A DNA stretch of 64,000 nt from Populus alba (lineage: Eukaryota > Streptophyta > Magnoliopsida > Malpighiales > Salicaceae). Within the stretch, counting starts at the first letter, position 1. Each line of letters begins with the position of its first letter. Made by a program: the position numbers and the translations under genes. Below are positions 11,807-21,203 of the stretch, one piece after another. The notes beneath the pieces were generated by a model. That model saw only the letters and a list, made by a program, of their open reading frames with translations. It did not search any database and was not told the origin of the DNA. The stretch is from NCBI RefSeq assembly GCF_005239225.2, contig NC_133301.1, positions 3,683,157-3,747,156 on the forward strand, given 5' to 3'.

Positions 11807-12036
11807 CATTAAAATAGATTATTTAAATATTTATTTTTTGCATCTCCACAACTTTTCTCAATATTTTTTCTCAAAAAAGCCAAAAAATTAATATTACATA
11901 TATTAATGTATAAATAGGTTGTTAGGATGATTTTTTCCCATTAAAATTATATTTATACTATTCAAAAAATTATATTAATAATTTGATTTTTTTTAATGGC
12001 TTTTACTATTAAAGATGCTCTAAAACTTTTGTTTAA
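11377..12036. repeat. duplicated glyoxalase promoter and 5' coding fragment (second copy)
   Basis: This is a direct copy of 9997-10636, offset by about 1380 bases, with the same orientation relative to the gene. The GAA tract is longer here (about ten units against five), and a TA tract at 11770-11802 is also longer. The reading frame after the ATG-equivalent position has no downstream glyoxalase exons, so this is an orphan promoter plus exon fragment. It could still start transcription toward the real gene. Confidence 0.85.
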
Positions 12037-12134
12037 CAATTGACACGACCAAAAGATTGATGTTTTCTTTCAAGTGTAAGAATGTTGTAATAATAAATAA
12101 CTCGGCAAGACCGAGATCGAACCACAAGGAAGTA

Positions 12135-12182
<48 letters not shown>

Positions 12183-12544
12183 AAACATAGAGTTTATGAG
12201 AATTTTATGGGATATTGATGTAAGGATTAAACAATGACAAAACAGTTATCAAGGTTAGAGGATCCACTAATAGTATTAGAAATAAATATAGTATAAACTC
12301 TTTTTATTAATTAATTAGAAACCACACACAAAGGAAGTTCCAATCGGATGATTTATCCTTAATAGCTCATTATAAATTTTTAACATGATCATATTAATTA
12401 TTTTATTTTAGTAACACCATACTTTTAAATATTATCAGGAATTCATTATGTTAACTTATGTTAACAACAAATCAAGTTCCTTTCATAGCACAGGTGTAGG
12501 TTATAAAAAAGAGATTAAAAAAAATATAACATGAAATAAAACTT
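12037..12544. other. non-coding, TA microsatellite
   Basis: Contains a (TA)n run at 12139-12177 and otherwise AT-rich sequence without recognisable genes. Confidence 0.55.
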
Positions 12545-12783
12545 AATTTTTTATATTATTCTCTAACACACCCCCTCAAGTAAAAGTTCTTTGGGTTTAA
12601 AACTTGTACAGATTCACATTACCTTATATTTAATTATTTAATCAAATAAATAAGAATAGTGAGATTCGAATTCGTGACTGTTTGGTTATCAAGGTTTTGA
12701 TACCATGTTAAAAAATCATCTTAATCCAATAACTTAAACTGTTAAATAAGATCTTAATATATTATTTATATTATTTTTTAAGA
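12545..12783 (-). mobile_element. TRIM-like miniature LTR element
   Basis: Read on the minus strand, the segment runs from a short end containing AATAATATAAATAATATAT, through TTAACATGGTATCAAAACCT (like a primer site for initiator tRNA-Met), to a G-run GAGGGGGTG. It finishes in TGTTAGAGAATAATATAAA, which resembles the first end. Short terminal repeats, a primer site and a polypurine tract without coding capacity fit a TRIM. A related copy lies at 18365-18602. The name of the family is not known to me. Confidence 0.5.
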
Positions 12784-13553
12784 GGCCGTTACCATCACCT
12801 CTAAAAATAGCTTCCTGAATCCCTTTGTAAGCTTCGCTCCTAAGATTATCCTGGTTTGAACAAATGTAATCAAGTCGTTCCTGTTCACCATTAATAGATG
12901 CATCAGCTAAAAATTGTTGATACAAACAACCGTCTTTGCTGAGAGTACAGTCACCTCCATTTCTTTCATGCATGAGATGATCGTCGTATGCTCCCATTGA
13001 CACTTTGCACGCAGTTGTTATTCTTGGTTTGCAAATCTAACGTTTGTTTGATACTCATCTTCACCGCAAGTAAAAAGAAATGGATATTGAAGAGACATAA
13101 TCTTTGGATGCAGTTTTAGTATATGTGTGGAAATGTGGTGCGTTATTAAAAATTTTAATTTTATTTAAAATAATTTTTTTATGTTTTCAAATTATTTTAA
13201 TGTGCTAATATTAACAATAATTTTTTAAAAATAATTTTTTTTTTATTTTAATACATCTCTATGTAAAAAATACTTTAAATAGCCGTCACTGTCATAATTT
13301 CAAGCAAACTCTAATACTCTCCGTAAACAGCCTGAAAAACTCTGAACAATAATATCTCTATAAAATCTCTAAAGTCTCCGACGACGGAAGCATCTATGTC
13401 ATTAGAAGAAGGATCATTATATTCTCTTGAGTCACCATCTCTTTTCCCAACAAAACAAAGCTTGAAACCAGGACCATCAATTCTCAGATTGCATTGGTGC
13501 TGGACTCTAATACAAAGCTTGATGAAACCAGGACCATCGAAGCTTGAAATCAT
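12784..13553 (-). pseudogene. Helitron Rep/helicase relic (two blocks)
   Basis: Two minus-strand blocks lie in the order expected for one protein. The upstream block (13553-13311) contains FKLCFVGKRDGDSREYND and DIDASVVGDF, which match by memory the plant Helitron pattern of a Lys-Arg, Tyr-Asn-x-Pro and VGD motif. The downstream block (13003-12784) contains CLYQQFLADASI and DNLRSEAYKGIQEA, matching the Helitron LFQQ...DAY and LR.D.YKG motifs. About 300 AT-rich bases separate the blocks. No intact Rep or helicase remains. A Helitron-type origin is likely; the termini were not found. Confidence 0.6.
13135..13310. repeat. AT-rich MITE-like repeat between Helitron blocks
   Basis: Sequence of the recurrent AT-rich family, with TTTTCAAATTATTTTAATGTG and mirrored halves, ends near CGTCACTGTCATAATTTCAAG. 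It sits between the two Helitron protein blocks and may be an insertion into the relic. Confidence 0.45.
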
Positions 13554-13579
13554 TATTTTCTATTTAGTTTTATTTTAAA

Positions 13580-16018
13580 TCTCTTCATTAGTGCTGGACT
13601 CTAATACTTTCCAAATCTGCATATTGGCGATTTAAGTTCCCAAACACAACATAAATCCATTTTTTATGATCAGTAGCTAGGCTCTGCTTCTAAATTACTC
13701 TAAAGTGTTTTGACACCTCCATCGTAATCTCCATCCATATATCCTTCGAAAGAGTTAGCAAACCTTGAACGAGACCACCCGTCATCAATGAAGCCAATAG
13801 TTTTCTCTATACATAAGTCCAATGAGCTTATTATCAGAAAAGTGCAAAGACCATGCCTGATGCTTTCATGAAAGTTTTACCGTTCTGATCATTATTTCTT
13901 TTTTATGGTTTAAAAATATTTTTAAAAAAGTTTTATTTTTTATTTTAAATTAATATATTTTTAGTATTTTTAAATTATTTTGATACGGTGATATTAAAAA
14001 TAATTTTTTAAAATATATTAAAAATTTAATATATTTTTAAATAAAAAATATTTTAAAAAATAATTATAACCAGATTTTTAAATGAGCCCACATTCTAATC
14101 GGAATTACGTAAATCTTTTACAAATAAATGGTAAATTCATCAATATTGTTGAGATTAAAAAAGAAGTCAAAAGAACGAGCTTCCTGACCGCCACTACTAT
14201 TACTAGGTGATAAAAAGTCATGTTAAACCCATAATTAACCAGTCTAAGGCATGTCAAAAGTAGAGTCAAAATTAGTATAGATAACAAAAAATATAAAATT
14301 ACACATTCAAAATCCAAACTCCAAAACTTTAAAAGGGGAGTGGAGAGTATAATAGTAGTTGTAGTTTAAAATATTTTTTATTTAAAAATATATTTTTTAA
14401 TTTTTAAAAAAATTAATTTTTTTAATTTTTAAAATATATAATTTTAACCGATTTCCAAACATCACTTATATTAAGTTATTTCATTAAGCTAGAAACCATA
14501 AAACTAACACTCTCTCATCGAATATCTTCTCCACCCTAAACACTTCAAAGAGTAAAATCATTATAATAAAAAATTTATTTTTTAAAATAAAAATCACATC
14601 AATAATTAAAAACTAAATAATGTTTTGAATTTCACACACATAAGCTATCAAACCTTGTGAAGATTTGAGATTTTTAATTTTTCCAAACATTGCAATATTT
14701 TAAAGAGCAGAAAAGATAAATTTGGTTTTTTTTTTTTATCAGATACCAAGGAGGAGTTTACCAAAAAATAAAACATAGAAGTAATGATAACGGTATGATT
14801 AATTACAAAAGCATCTAAATTTCACTTTTCCTATACACTTTTATAAATTATAATTTTAACAATTCATTTTATTTAAACTTGATTTTTGTAATTATCCCTT
14901 TTTTATATATAAAAAAAATAATAATAAAGAGGCACATCTGATAACCTTTCTAACAGTTGCATTTCATTTTTTGGGAAAAGTTTAAGCTTACAATTACTCC
15001 AACAAATACTTTAGAGTTGAGAAATGTTTCTTAATTTATAGATATATAGAAAAGTTTCAAATTATTTTTTTTCTTTACTTTAAATTAATATTTATTTGAT
15101 ATGTTTAGATCATTTTGATGTGTTATTATAAAAAATTAATTTTTTAAAAAATAAAAAAATATCATTTTAATAAAGTTTTAAATAAAATAATATTTTAAAA
15201 AATAATCAAACAATTTGTAATAGTTTGTTGTTGCCAAAACGCCGAAGTAAATTATAGTAGACGTGCCCCGTATCTGGCCTCAGATAAAATCTGATAAGCC
15301 CATTGGGTGAAGATATTTATTTATAAGAATAAAGCATTAAAAAAATATGGAAGAGACAAATAAATAAAAAATAGTTTCATAAATAAGAATGGTAAAATTA
15401 AAAAATAAATTTAATTTCATAAATTATTTTAAATAAATATAAATAACAATCACAAGAAAAGAGAACAAATTATCTAACGGATAAAAAAAATTGAAAAATG
15501 ATGAAATTGAAAAAAAATCTAATTTCATAAATTATTTTAAATAAAATAAATAACAATCAGAAAAACATGACCAAATATGATTGATAAAAAAAATTCAATT
15601 AAGAAAAATTAGAGAGAAAAAAAAATAAAATTAAAAGGAATGAGAACTAAAGTTGATATAAAAATCAAATTATATCAAATTCAAAGTAATGATAATTATA
15701 TCAAATTCAAAGTAATGATATTGAAAATAAATAAATAAAATATATAACAAAAAAATATTAAGGATCAAATTTGATATAATCAATAAATAACATGATAATT
15801 TTTTATTTTCTTACAACTTCTAGAAAGTATATTCCACTCAAAATAAAAGAAAAATACTTTGCTGAAACCAAAATATTTTTTTTTATTAGAAAATATTTTT
15901 TATTAACCAGTTTTTTAATAATAAATAAACACATAAAAATTTATTGTTTTACAAAATTATTTTCTATTAAACAAACAGTCCTACAAAAAAAAATTCATAT
16001 AATTTCGTGGAAAAATGA

Positions 16019-16021
<3 letters not shown>
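13580..16021. other. intergenic AT-rich DNA with several MITE-like copies
   Basis: No gene is supported. Members of the same AT-rich family appear at about 13885-14075, 14350-14460 and 15050-15235, each with a central TTTTTAGATCATTTTGATGTG-like core. The rest is low-complexity, including repeated AATTATATCAAATTCAAAGT near 15670-15720. An open frame at 15792-16067 consists of AT-rich codons and a TA repeat and is not a gene. Confidence 0.55.

Positions 16022-16066
<45 letters not shown>
16022..16066. repeat. (TA)n microsatellite, 45 bases
   Basis: An uninterrupted alternation of A and T. Confidence 0.97.
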
Positions 16067-16069
<3 letters not shown>

Positions 16070-16254
16070 CTAAGAAAAAGCTAAGATCTAAAAGTGTTAG
16101 GTCTTTCTGCAAAGCTATATCCAAGAATATTGGGTTTGGTTGTAACGCCTAACCTCAAAAGTAATATTTATAATATTAATAATAACATTAAACTTGTATG
16201 ACCCAATAAGTCTAGCTGCAATACCAGACTCAATAGCCTTAGATGCGGGTCTGG

Positions 16255-16925
16255 CTGCAAGGTCGTGTGTCATAAAAGTGTGATAATTAAATAAATTAAT
16301 TAAAAAGAAAAAAAACCAATAGAAAGAAAAAAACTAATGAAGAAAAAGAAAAAAAATTTGAATTAATTGGGTTAACTTTTGAAACCAGGTTAAACCATCA
16401 AACATTGGATTCGTGTTGTGAAAGTTTGATAACTAAATAGAAAAAAAAAAAATTGACGGGTTAACCCATAATTAATTAGGCTAACCCGTCAAACTAGGTT
16501 ACCCATCAAATCCGGAATTCGTGTCATAAAAGTTTGATAACTAAATAGAAAAAAATTGAACATTAACAATCTAAATTAAACAAAAAAAATTAATTAAAAA
16601 GGAAAAAAACAAAAACAAACAAAAGACATAAGCCTGTTATTAATGAGAAAAAAGAAAAAAAATATGAATCAACTGAGTTAACCCAGCGAATCAGGTTAAC
16701 CTGTCAAACTTGAAATTCGCATCATGAAAATTTGATAACTAAATAGAAAAAAAAAATTGACGGGTTAAACGAAAAAAACTAACAAACTAAACTAAAAGAA
16801 AAAAATTGATTAAAAAGAAAAAAGCAAAAAAAAATTCTGGGTTAACTCGTCAAACCAGGTTAACCCCTCAAACCCGAGATCTGTGTTATGAAAATCTGAC
16901 AACTAAATATATATTTTTTTTCACA
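16255..16925. repeat. diverged tandem array built on a GTTAACC-type unit
   Basis: The phrase GAAAGTTTGATAACTAAATA, or close variants, recurs at about 16266, 16420, 16515, 16722 and 16889. Each is preceded by a TTCGTGTCAT-like stretch and accompanied by phrases like GGGTTAACCCGTCAAACC. Spacing varies (about 95 to 205 bases) because A-rich filler differs. It may be the subterminal part of a larger element, but no ends were seen. Confidence 0.6.
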
Positions 16926-17263
16926 TTAACAAACTAAATTAAAAAAAAAATTCATTAAAAGAAAAAAAAAACACAAAAAAAGGAAAAAAAATAGTTTTTT
17001 TTAAAAAAGAAAAATACCTTTCAACCACTGATGCATAAAAAGTATGGAAAAAGCTACAATATTTTCTACACGTTTTTTAGAGTATTCTATAATAAAGTTG
17101 GATTAAAACATGTCAAGCCGGTAAATGTCCGTGCAAGTATAGAGAAACTTCATGGTGGCTCCATCCTGTGGAAAAACGATGCCTCCTCTATCATTATTAA
17201 TTCCTTCTTCCCCAACCCTTCTACAACTCCAATTCCCTTCATTAGATTAATTTCATCTTTCTC

Positions 17264-20200
17264 ATGCCCCAATCTCCACCCATGGACCGGCGGCTCCGGG
17301 AGGCCATCCTGAAGGGAGAGGTCCCTGCCTTCCTTTCTCTGATTGAAGAAGACGAACGTATTATTGATCAAACAATTCCAGGGTCGTCAAGCAGCATTTT
17401 ACACATAGTATCACGTTTTGGACACGTAGAGCTGGCTAAGGAGATTGTGAGGCGGAGGCCGGAATTGATGTTCGAGGAGAATGAGAAGATGGAGACCCCA
17501 TTGCATGAAGCATGCAGGGAAGGGAAGACGGAAATGGTGAGGTTATTGGTGGAGACCGATCCATGGCTGGTTTACAAGGTGAATCAAGACAACGGGAGTG
17601 CCCTAACTGTGGCGTGTGAAAGAGGGAAGTTTGATGTGGTCGACTATCTCTTGAGTTTCCCAGGGCTGCTAATGTTGGAGCTTGATGGTTTTACCACTTC
17701 TCTTCATGCTGCAGCTTCAGGCGGCCATACAGGTAAGTAAATATACACTTCAAGCATTATTAATTTGTAACTTCAATCTATGAAACAAGCTACTGTACAA
17801 TACATGTTCTTTATTTAGGCAATGCCTTGAAAAAAAGGGGATAAAGCTTTTTGACAATTCTAAAATGGTTTTGGTCCCGCCGGGAAGGGTTTATCTTTGG
17901 ATCATTCATGCACACACAACTGATGGGTCATTAAAGAACATTTTTGGTTGACCAAACGAAGCCGGCATGACAGCTTGATTTCACACTCTAATTCCATTGT
18001 CGGTACATGAGGTTGAAATATTTCAAAGTATTTTTTATTTAAAAATATATTTAAATAATATTTTTATTTTTAAAAATTATTTTTAATATTAATATATTAT
18101 ATAATTTAAAAATATAAAAAAATAATTTTTATAATTTTTAAAAAACACAATTTCAATCACTACCAAACAGTACTGGGCAAGGATAGCAGCATATATACCT
18201 CTCTTAATCATGGGCCAACTTAATAATTTTAGTGGAATTGCATGTTACTTTCTGATGTTCCAAGACCTGGTCTTCTACCAGTGAACATATCACAGCTAAG
18301 AGGTACTCTGCTTGTTCAATAATCATTCTAATTTAATGGTTTAAATATTTAAATAAAATTTAATAAATAATTTATATTATTTTTTAATACATCTCTTTAA
18401 ATAAAATTTTTTTAGACTTAAAACCTGCACAAATCCATATTATCATATACTTAATTTTTATCAGATAAATAGATATAGTAAGATTCGAACTCGTGACCGC
18501 TTGGTCATTAAAGCTCTGATATTATGTCAAAGAATCATCTCAACCCAATAACTTTAACTTTTAGATAAAATCTAATATATAATTTATATTATACTCTAAC
18601 AATACTAATGGCTAAAAAGATTTCAGCAATTGATCTATCAATCTTTCTTTTGTTTTTTATCAATAATAAATTAATTAATAAGTAGGATTGGAATTAGTTT
18701 TCGAGTAAGATTCTGAATTCTCCTGTATACAGACATTGTAAAGGAAATCCTGAAGGCACGCCCGGACTTTGCATGGAAAAAGGATCTTCAAGGATGCTCA
18801 CCTTTACACCTGTGCTGCAAGAAAGGCCACCTTGAAGTAACCAGGGAGCTACTAAGGTTCGACGCGGAGCTCTCTTCCTTGCAAGACAATGATGGCCGGA
18901 CCCCACTTCATTGGGCAGCGATCAAAGGCAGAGTCAACGTCATTGACGAGATACTCTCAACAAGCCTTGAATCTGCTGAAGTGATTACTAAACATGGAGA
19001 GACAGTTCTCCATCTAGGGGTGAAAAACAATCAGTATGAAGCTGTTAAGTACCTTACAGAGATGCTCAACATCTCAAAGCTTGTTGACAGGCCAGATAAT
19101 GATGGGAATACAGCTCTGCATCTAGCTACTGCTGGGAAACTCAGTACTGTAAGACCTTTTTCTTTTTAACTTGTTTGATCAGTTGTTTCTTTAGAATTCA
19201 TAACTCTAAATTTAATTAGAGAAGAGTGAATTTCATTTTTTTTATAGTCAAATTCTTAGCCCCCCGTTTTTTTTAATGGTGGAGAATATTAATAAGATTT
19301 AGCTAGTATTGTTAAGAAAATGACAAATTAGTTAAAATAACTTACTGTATAAAAAAATATTAATCCTGAACATTAGATCACCTGAATATATAATCTGAAC
19401 ATATGTAAAATTTCAAGATCTAACTCGAAGGCATTCGAGCTACAAAGTGGAAAGTTAAATTTTTAGCGTGATATTTAATTCTATCAAGGGGCTCAATCTA
19501 ATTTCCATTACATCTTTTGTTGTGTTGAACTTAATATTAGATGGTCATCTACTTACTGAAGCTTGGTGTTGATGTCAATGCTATAAACCAAAAGGGACAG
19601 ACTGCTCTTGATGTAGTTGAGTCTGATGTGAGCAATTCTGGTGTTCTTTTGATTTTACCTGCAATACAAGATGCTGGAGGCAAGAGAAGTGATCAATTGC
19701 CTCCAAGTTCAATTGAAATTCAACAAATACAACAGGAAAAGAGCTTTCTATCTTCATCAAAAAAGCGAATGACTGAATCTACCACTAAGCATCACCGTCG
19801 TTATCAGCATCGCCGCCGACAGAAGCAGCTAGAGCTTCAAACGGAGGGACTACGAAATGCTCGTAACACGATTATTATTGTAGCAGTTCTAATAGCAACT
19901 GTTACATTTGCTGCTGGGATAAACCCTCCTGGGGGTTTTAGACAAGAAACAGGGGAAAGCACAACGGGCGGGCATTCTTCTTTCAAGATCTTTGTGGTGT
20001 GCAACATTGTCGCATTATTTTTGTCCCTTGGCACTGTTGTTTTCCTTGTCAGCATTGTCCCTTTTCAGCGAAAATCAATGATGATATTGTTGGCGGTGAC
20101 ACATAAGGTTATGTGGGTATCCATATCATTCATGGCGGCCGGTTACATTGCTGCCATGTGGACTATTTTGCCACACGGGCGAGGACGGGGGACGCCATGG

Positions 20201-20398
20201 GTATTTGTAGCAATAGTGGCCATAGGGGGAGGGTGCACATTGGCAATTTTTGTGGGTTTTGTTGAATTAAACTCAACCTCTAGATGGTCAAGGAAGGCAA
20301 CCACCAGCTGCCACCGACCAGCCACCAACCGACCAGCCGCCAGCCACCAGCCGCAGCCGCCAGCCGCCCCCACAGCCGCCAGCCGCCTTCACACTTGA
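17264..20398 (+). CDS. ankyrin-repeat PGG-domain membrane protein, 3' end replaced by retrotransposon LTR
   Basis: Three exons join in frame: 17264-17732, 18733-19148 and 19541 onward. Residues 30-310 or so hold about seven ankyrin repeats (for example TPLHEACREGKTEMVRLLVE and TPLHWAAIKGRVNVIDEIL). After a basic segment (HHRRYQHRRRQ), a PGG domain starts near residue 397 with LRNARNTIIIVAVLIATVTF and AGINPPGG, followed by three further hydrophobic helices. Relatives such as ITN1 and ACD6 are plasma-membrane proteins in stress and defence responses; the exact role here is inferred. At 20260 a copia LTR interrupts the last helix after about residue 534. The frame runs 46 codons into the LTR and stops at 20398, giving about 580 residues with a Pro/Ala-rich foreign tail. 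The lost 62-residue native tail is at 24348-24537. A second in-frame ATG is at 17282. Confidence 0.88.
18005..18175. repeat. AT-rich MITE-like repeat in ankyrin intron 1
   Basis: A TTTTTATTTAAAAATATAT half, a central AATTTAAAAATATAAAAAAA and a mirrored half ending in CACTACCAAACAGTACT match the recurrent family. It lies wholly inside intron 1. Confidence 0.45.
18365..18602 (-). mobile_element. TRIM-like miniature LTR element in ankyrin intron 1
   Basis: This is a second copy of the element at 12545-12783, same orientation. On the minus strand it starts GTTAGAGTATAATATAAATT, has a decayed primer site (ACATAATATCAGAGCTTTAA) and the segment GGTCACGAGTTCGAATCT, and ends with a diverged repeat of its start. 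There is no coding capacity. Confidence 0.5.
20255..20259. repeat. left target-site duplication of the copia element (GGTTT)
   Basis: The five bases GGTTT directly precede the TG of the 5' LTR and recur at 24343-24347 directly after the CA of the 3' LTR. They mark the insertion point inside the ankyrin coding sequence. Confidence 0.93.
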
Positions 20399-20622
20399 AG
20401 GTTGAATTTTCTTATTCTGTTTTTGTGTATAAATAGAGTGCCCAGCTTATGTTATATGTGTGGAGAGAATAGAGAGGAACACTAGTAAGAGAAAGAGAGA
20501 GAGGGCGTGTAATTGTTAAGCTTTTGTGTTGATTTGTAAGCTTCGGTTTTGTGTAATAAAACAGTGTGTTTTATCCCCTCTGAGTGTTTCAAAGCCACCA
20601 CCAGTGGTTTCTCCCACCAACA
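20260..20622 (+). repeat. 5' LTR of the young copia element
   Basis: Starts TGTTGAATTAAACTC and ends CTCCCACCAACA. It contains a TATA box at 20428, a GA-rich transcription start region and an AATAAA-type signal near 20555. Against the 3' LTR the first 200 or so bases look identical, and about eight differences (including a 2-bp indel) fall in the last 160. The first part has an open frame rich in CCACCAGC-type codons. Confidence 0.93.
20428..20435 (+). promoter_or_regulatory. LTR TATA box (TATAAATA)
   Basis: TATAAATA lies about 170 bases inside the LTR, and a GA-rich leader follows. The matching box in the 3' LTR is near 24147 and could drive outward transcription into the displaced ankyrin 3' end. 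Confidence 0.65.
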
Positions 20623-20624
20623 AT

Positions 20625-20636
20625 TGGTATCAGAGC
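20625..20636 (+). other. primer-binding site for initiator tRNA-Met
   Basis: TGGTATCAGAGC starts two bases after the LTR end and is the standard plant copia primer site, complementary to the 3' end of initiator tRNA-Met. Confidence 0.93.
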
Positions 20637-21203
20637 CCCGTTCATCGGAAAACAGAAGAGTTTTGGGGTATATCCGAATTTTCAAAATTGTCAAAAACAA
20701 GTTTTGATCATTCCAAAGTGTAGAGCTCATCAAGAAGAACTCACTGCCGCAAAAATCAGCCAAATCGGAGTTCGGGGTAGCCCACACGCGCCTCCTGAAT
20801 ATTCAGCCAGATCTCCCACGCGCATCCCACGCGCCCCGAGGTTGAAGACGACTGAGCCACACGCGCGCCATATTTGAGCCGCGCCGCGCCGTATACGCCG
20901 AGTCCAGCCGAGCCACAAGCCGAGCCGTACCTCGCGCCGAGCCGAGCCACTTTCAAGCCTTAGCCGAGCCGAAGGAATATTCCCCAGAATATTCCCCGAA
21001 TATTCCCCAGAATATTCCCGGTTCAACCCAGCGAACCGCCCGCCGTACAGAATTGGTTTTTTGACCGGTTCACCCATTTTCTGACCCGATTTTAACAAAG
21101 TCAGACCGGTTCCCTACTATTTGGACCATTCCGGATCGATATACAGTGTCCGTTTGTCCAAATTCGGCTCCCAAAGAGGTGATATAGTCATTCCAAGTAC
21201 AAA
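20637..21203 (+). other. untranslated leader of the young copia element
   Basis: A GC-rich leader between primer site and Gag start. It contains a CGCGCC-rich stretch near 20868-20950 and four tandem copies of a GAATATTCCCC-like unit at about 20973-21018. These may form RNA structure used in packaging; no coding sequence is supported. Confidence 0.6.

Noticed and set aside
15792..16067. 91-codon plus-strand open frame
   Set aside because: Codons are almost all AT-rich and the end is a TA microsatellite read as Tyr-Ile repeats.
20730..21098. Minus-strand Arg/Gly-rich open frames in the copia leader
   Set aside because: They are the complement of a GC-rich untranslated leader with tandem repeats and match no family I know.
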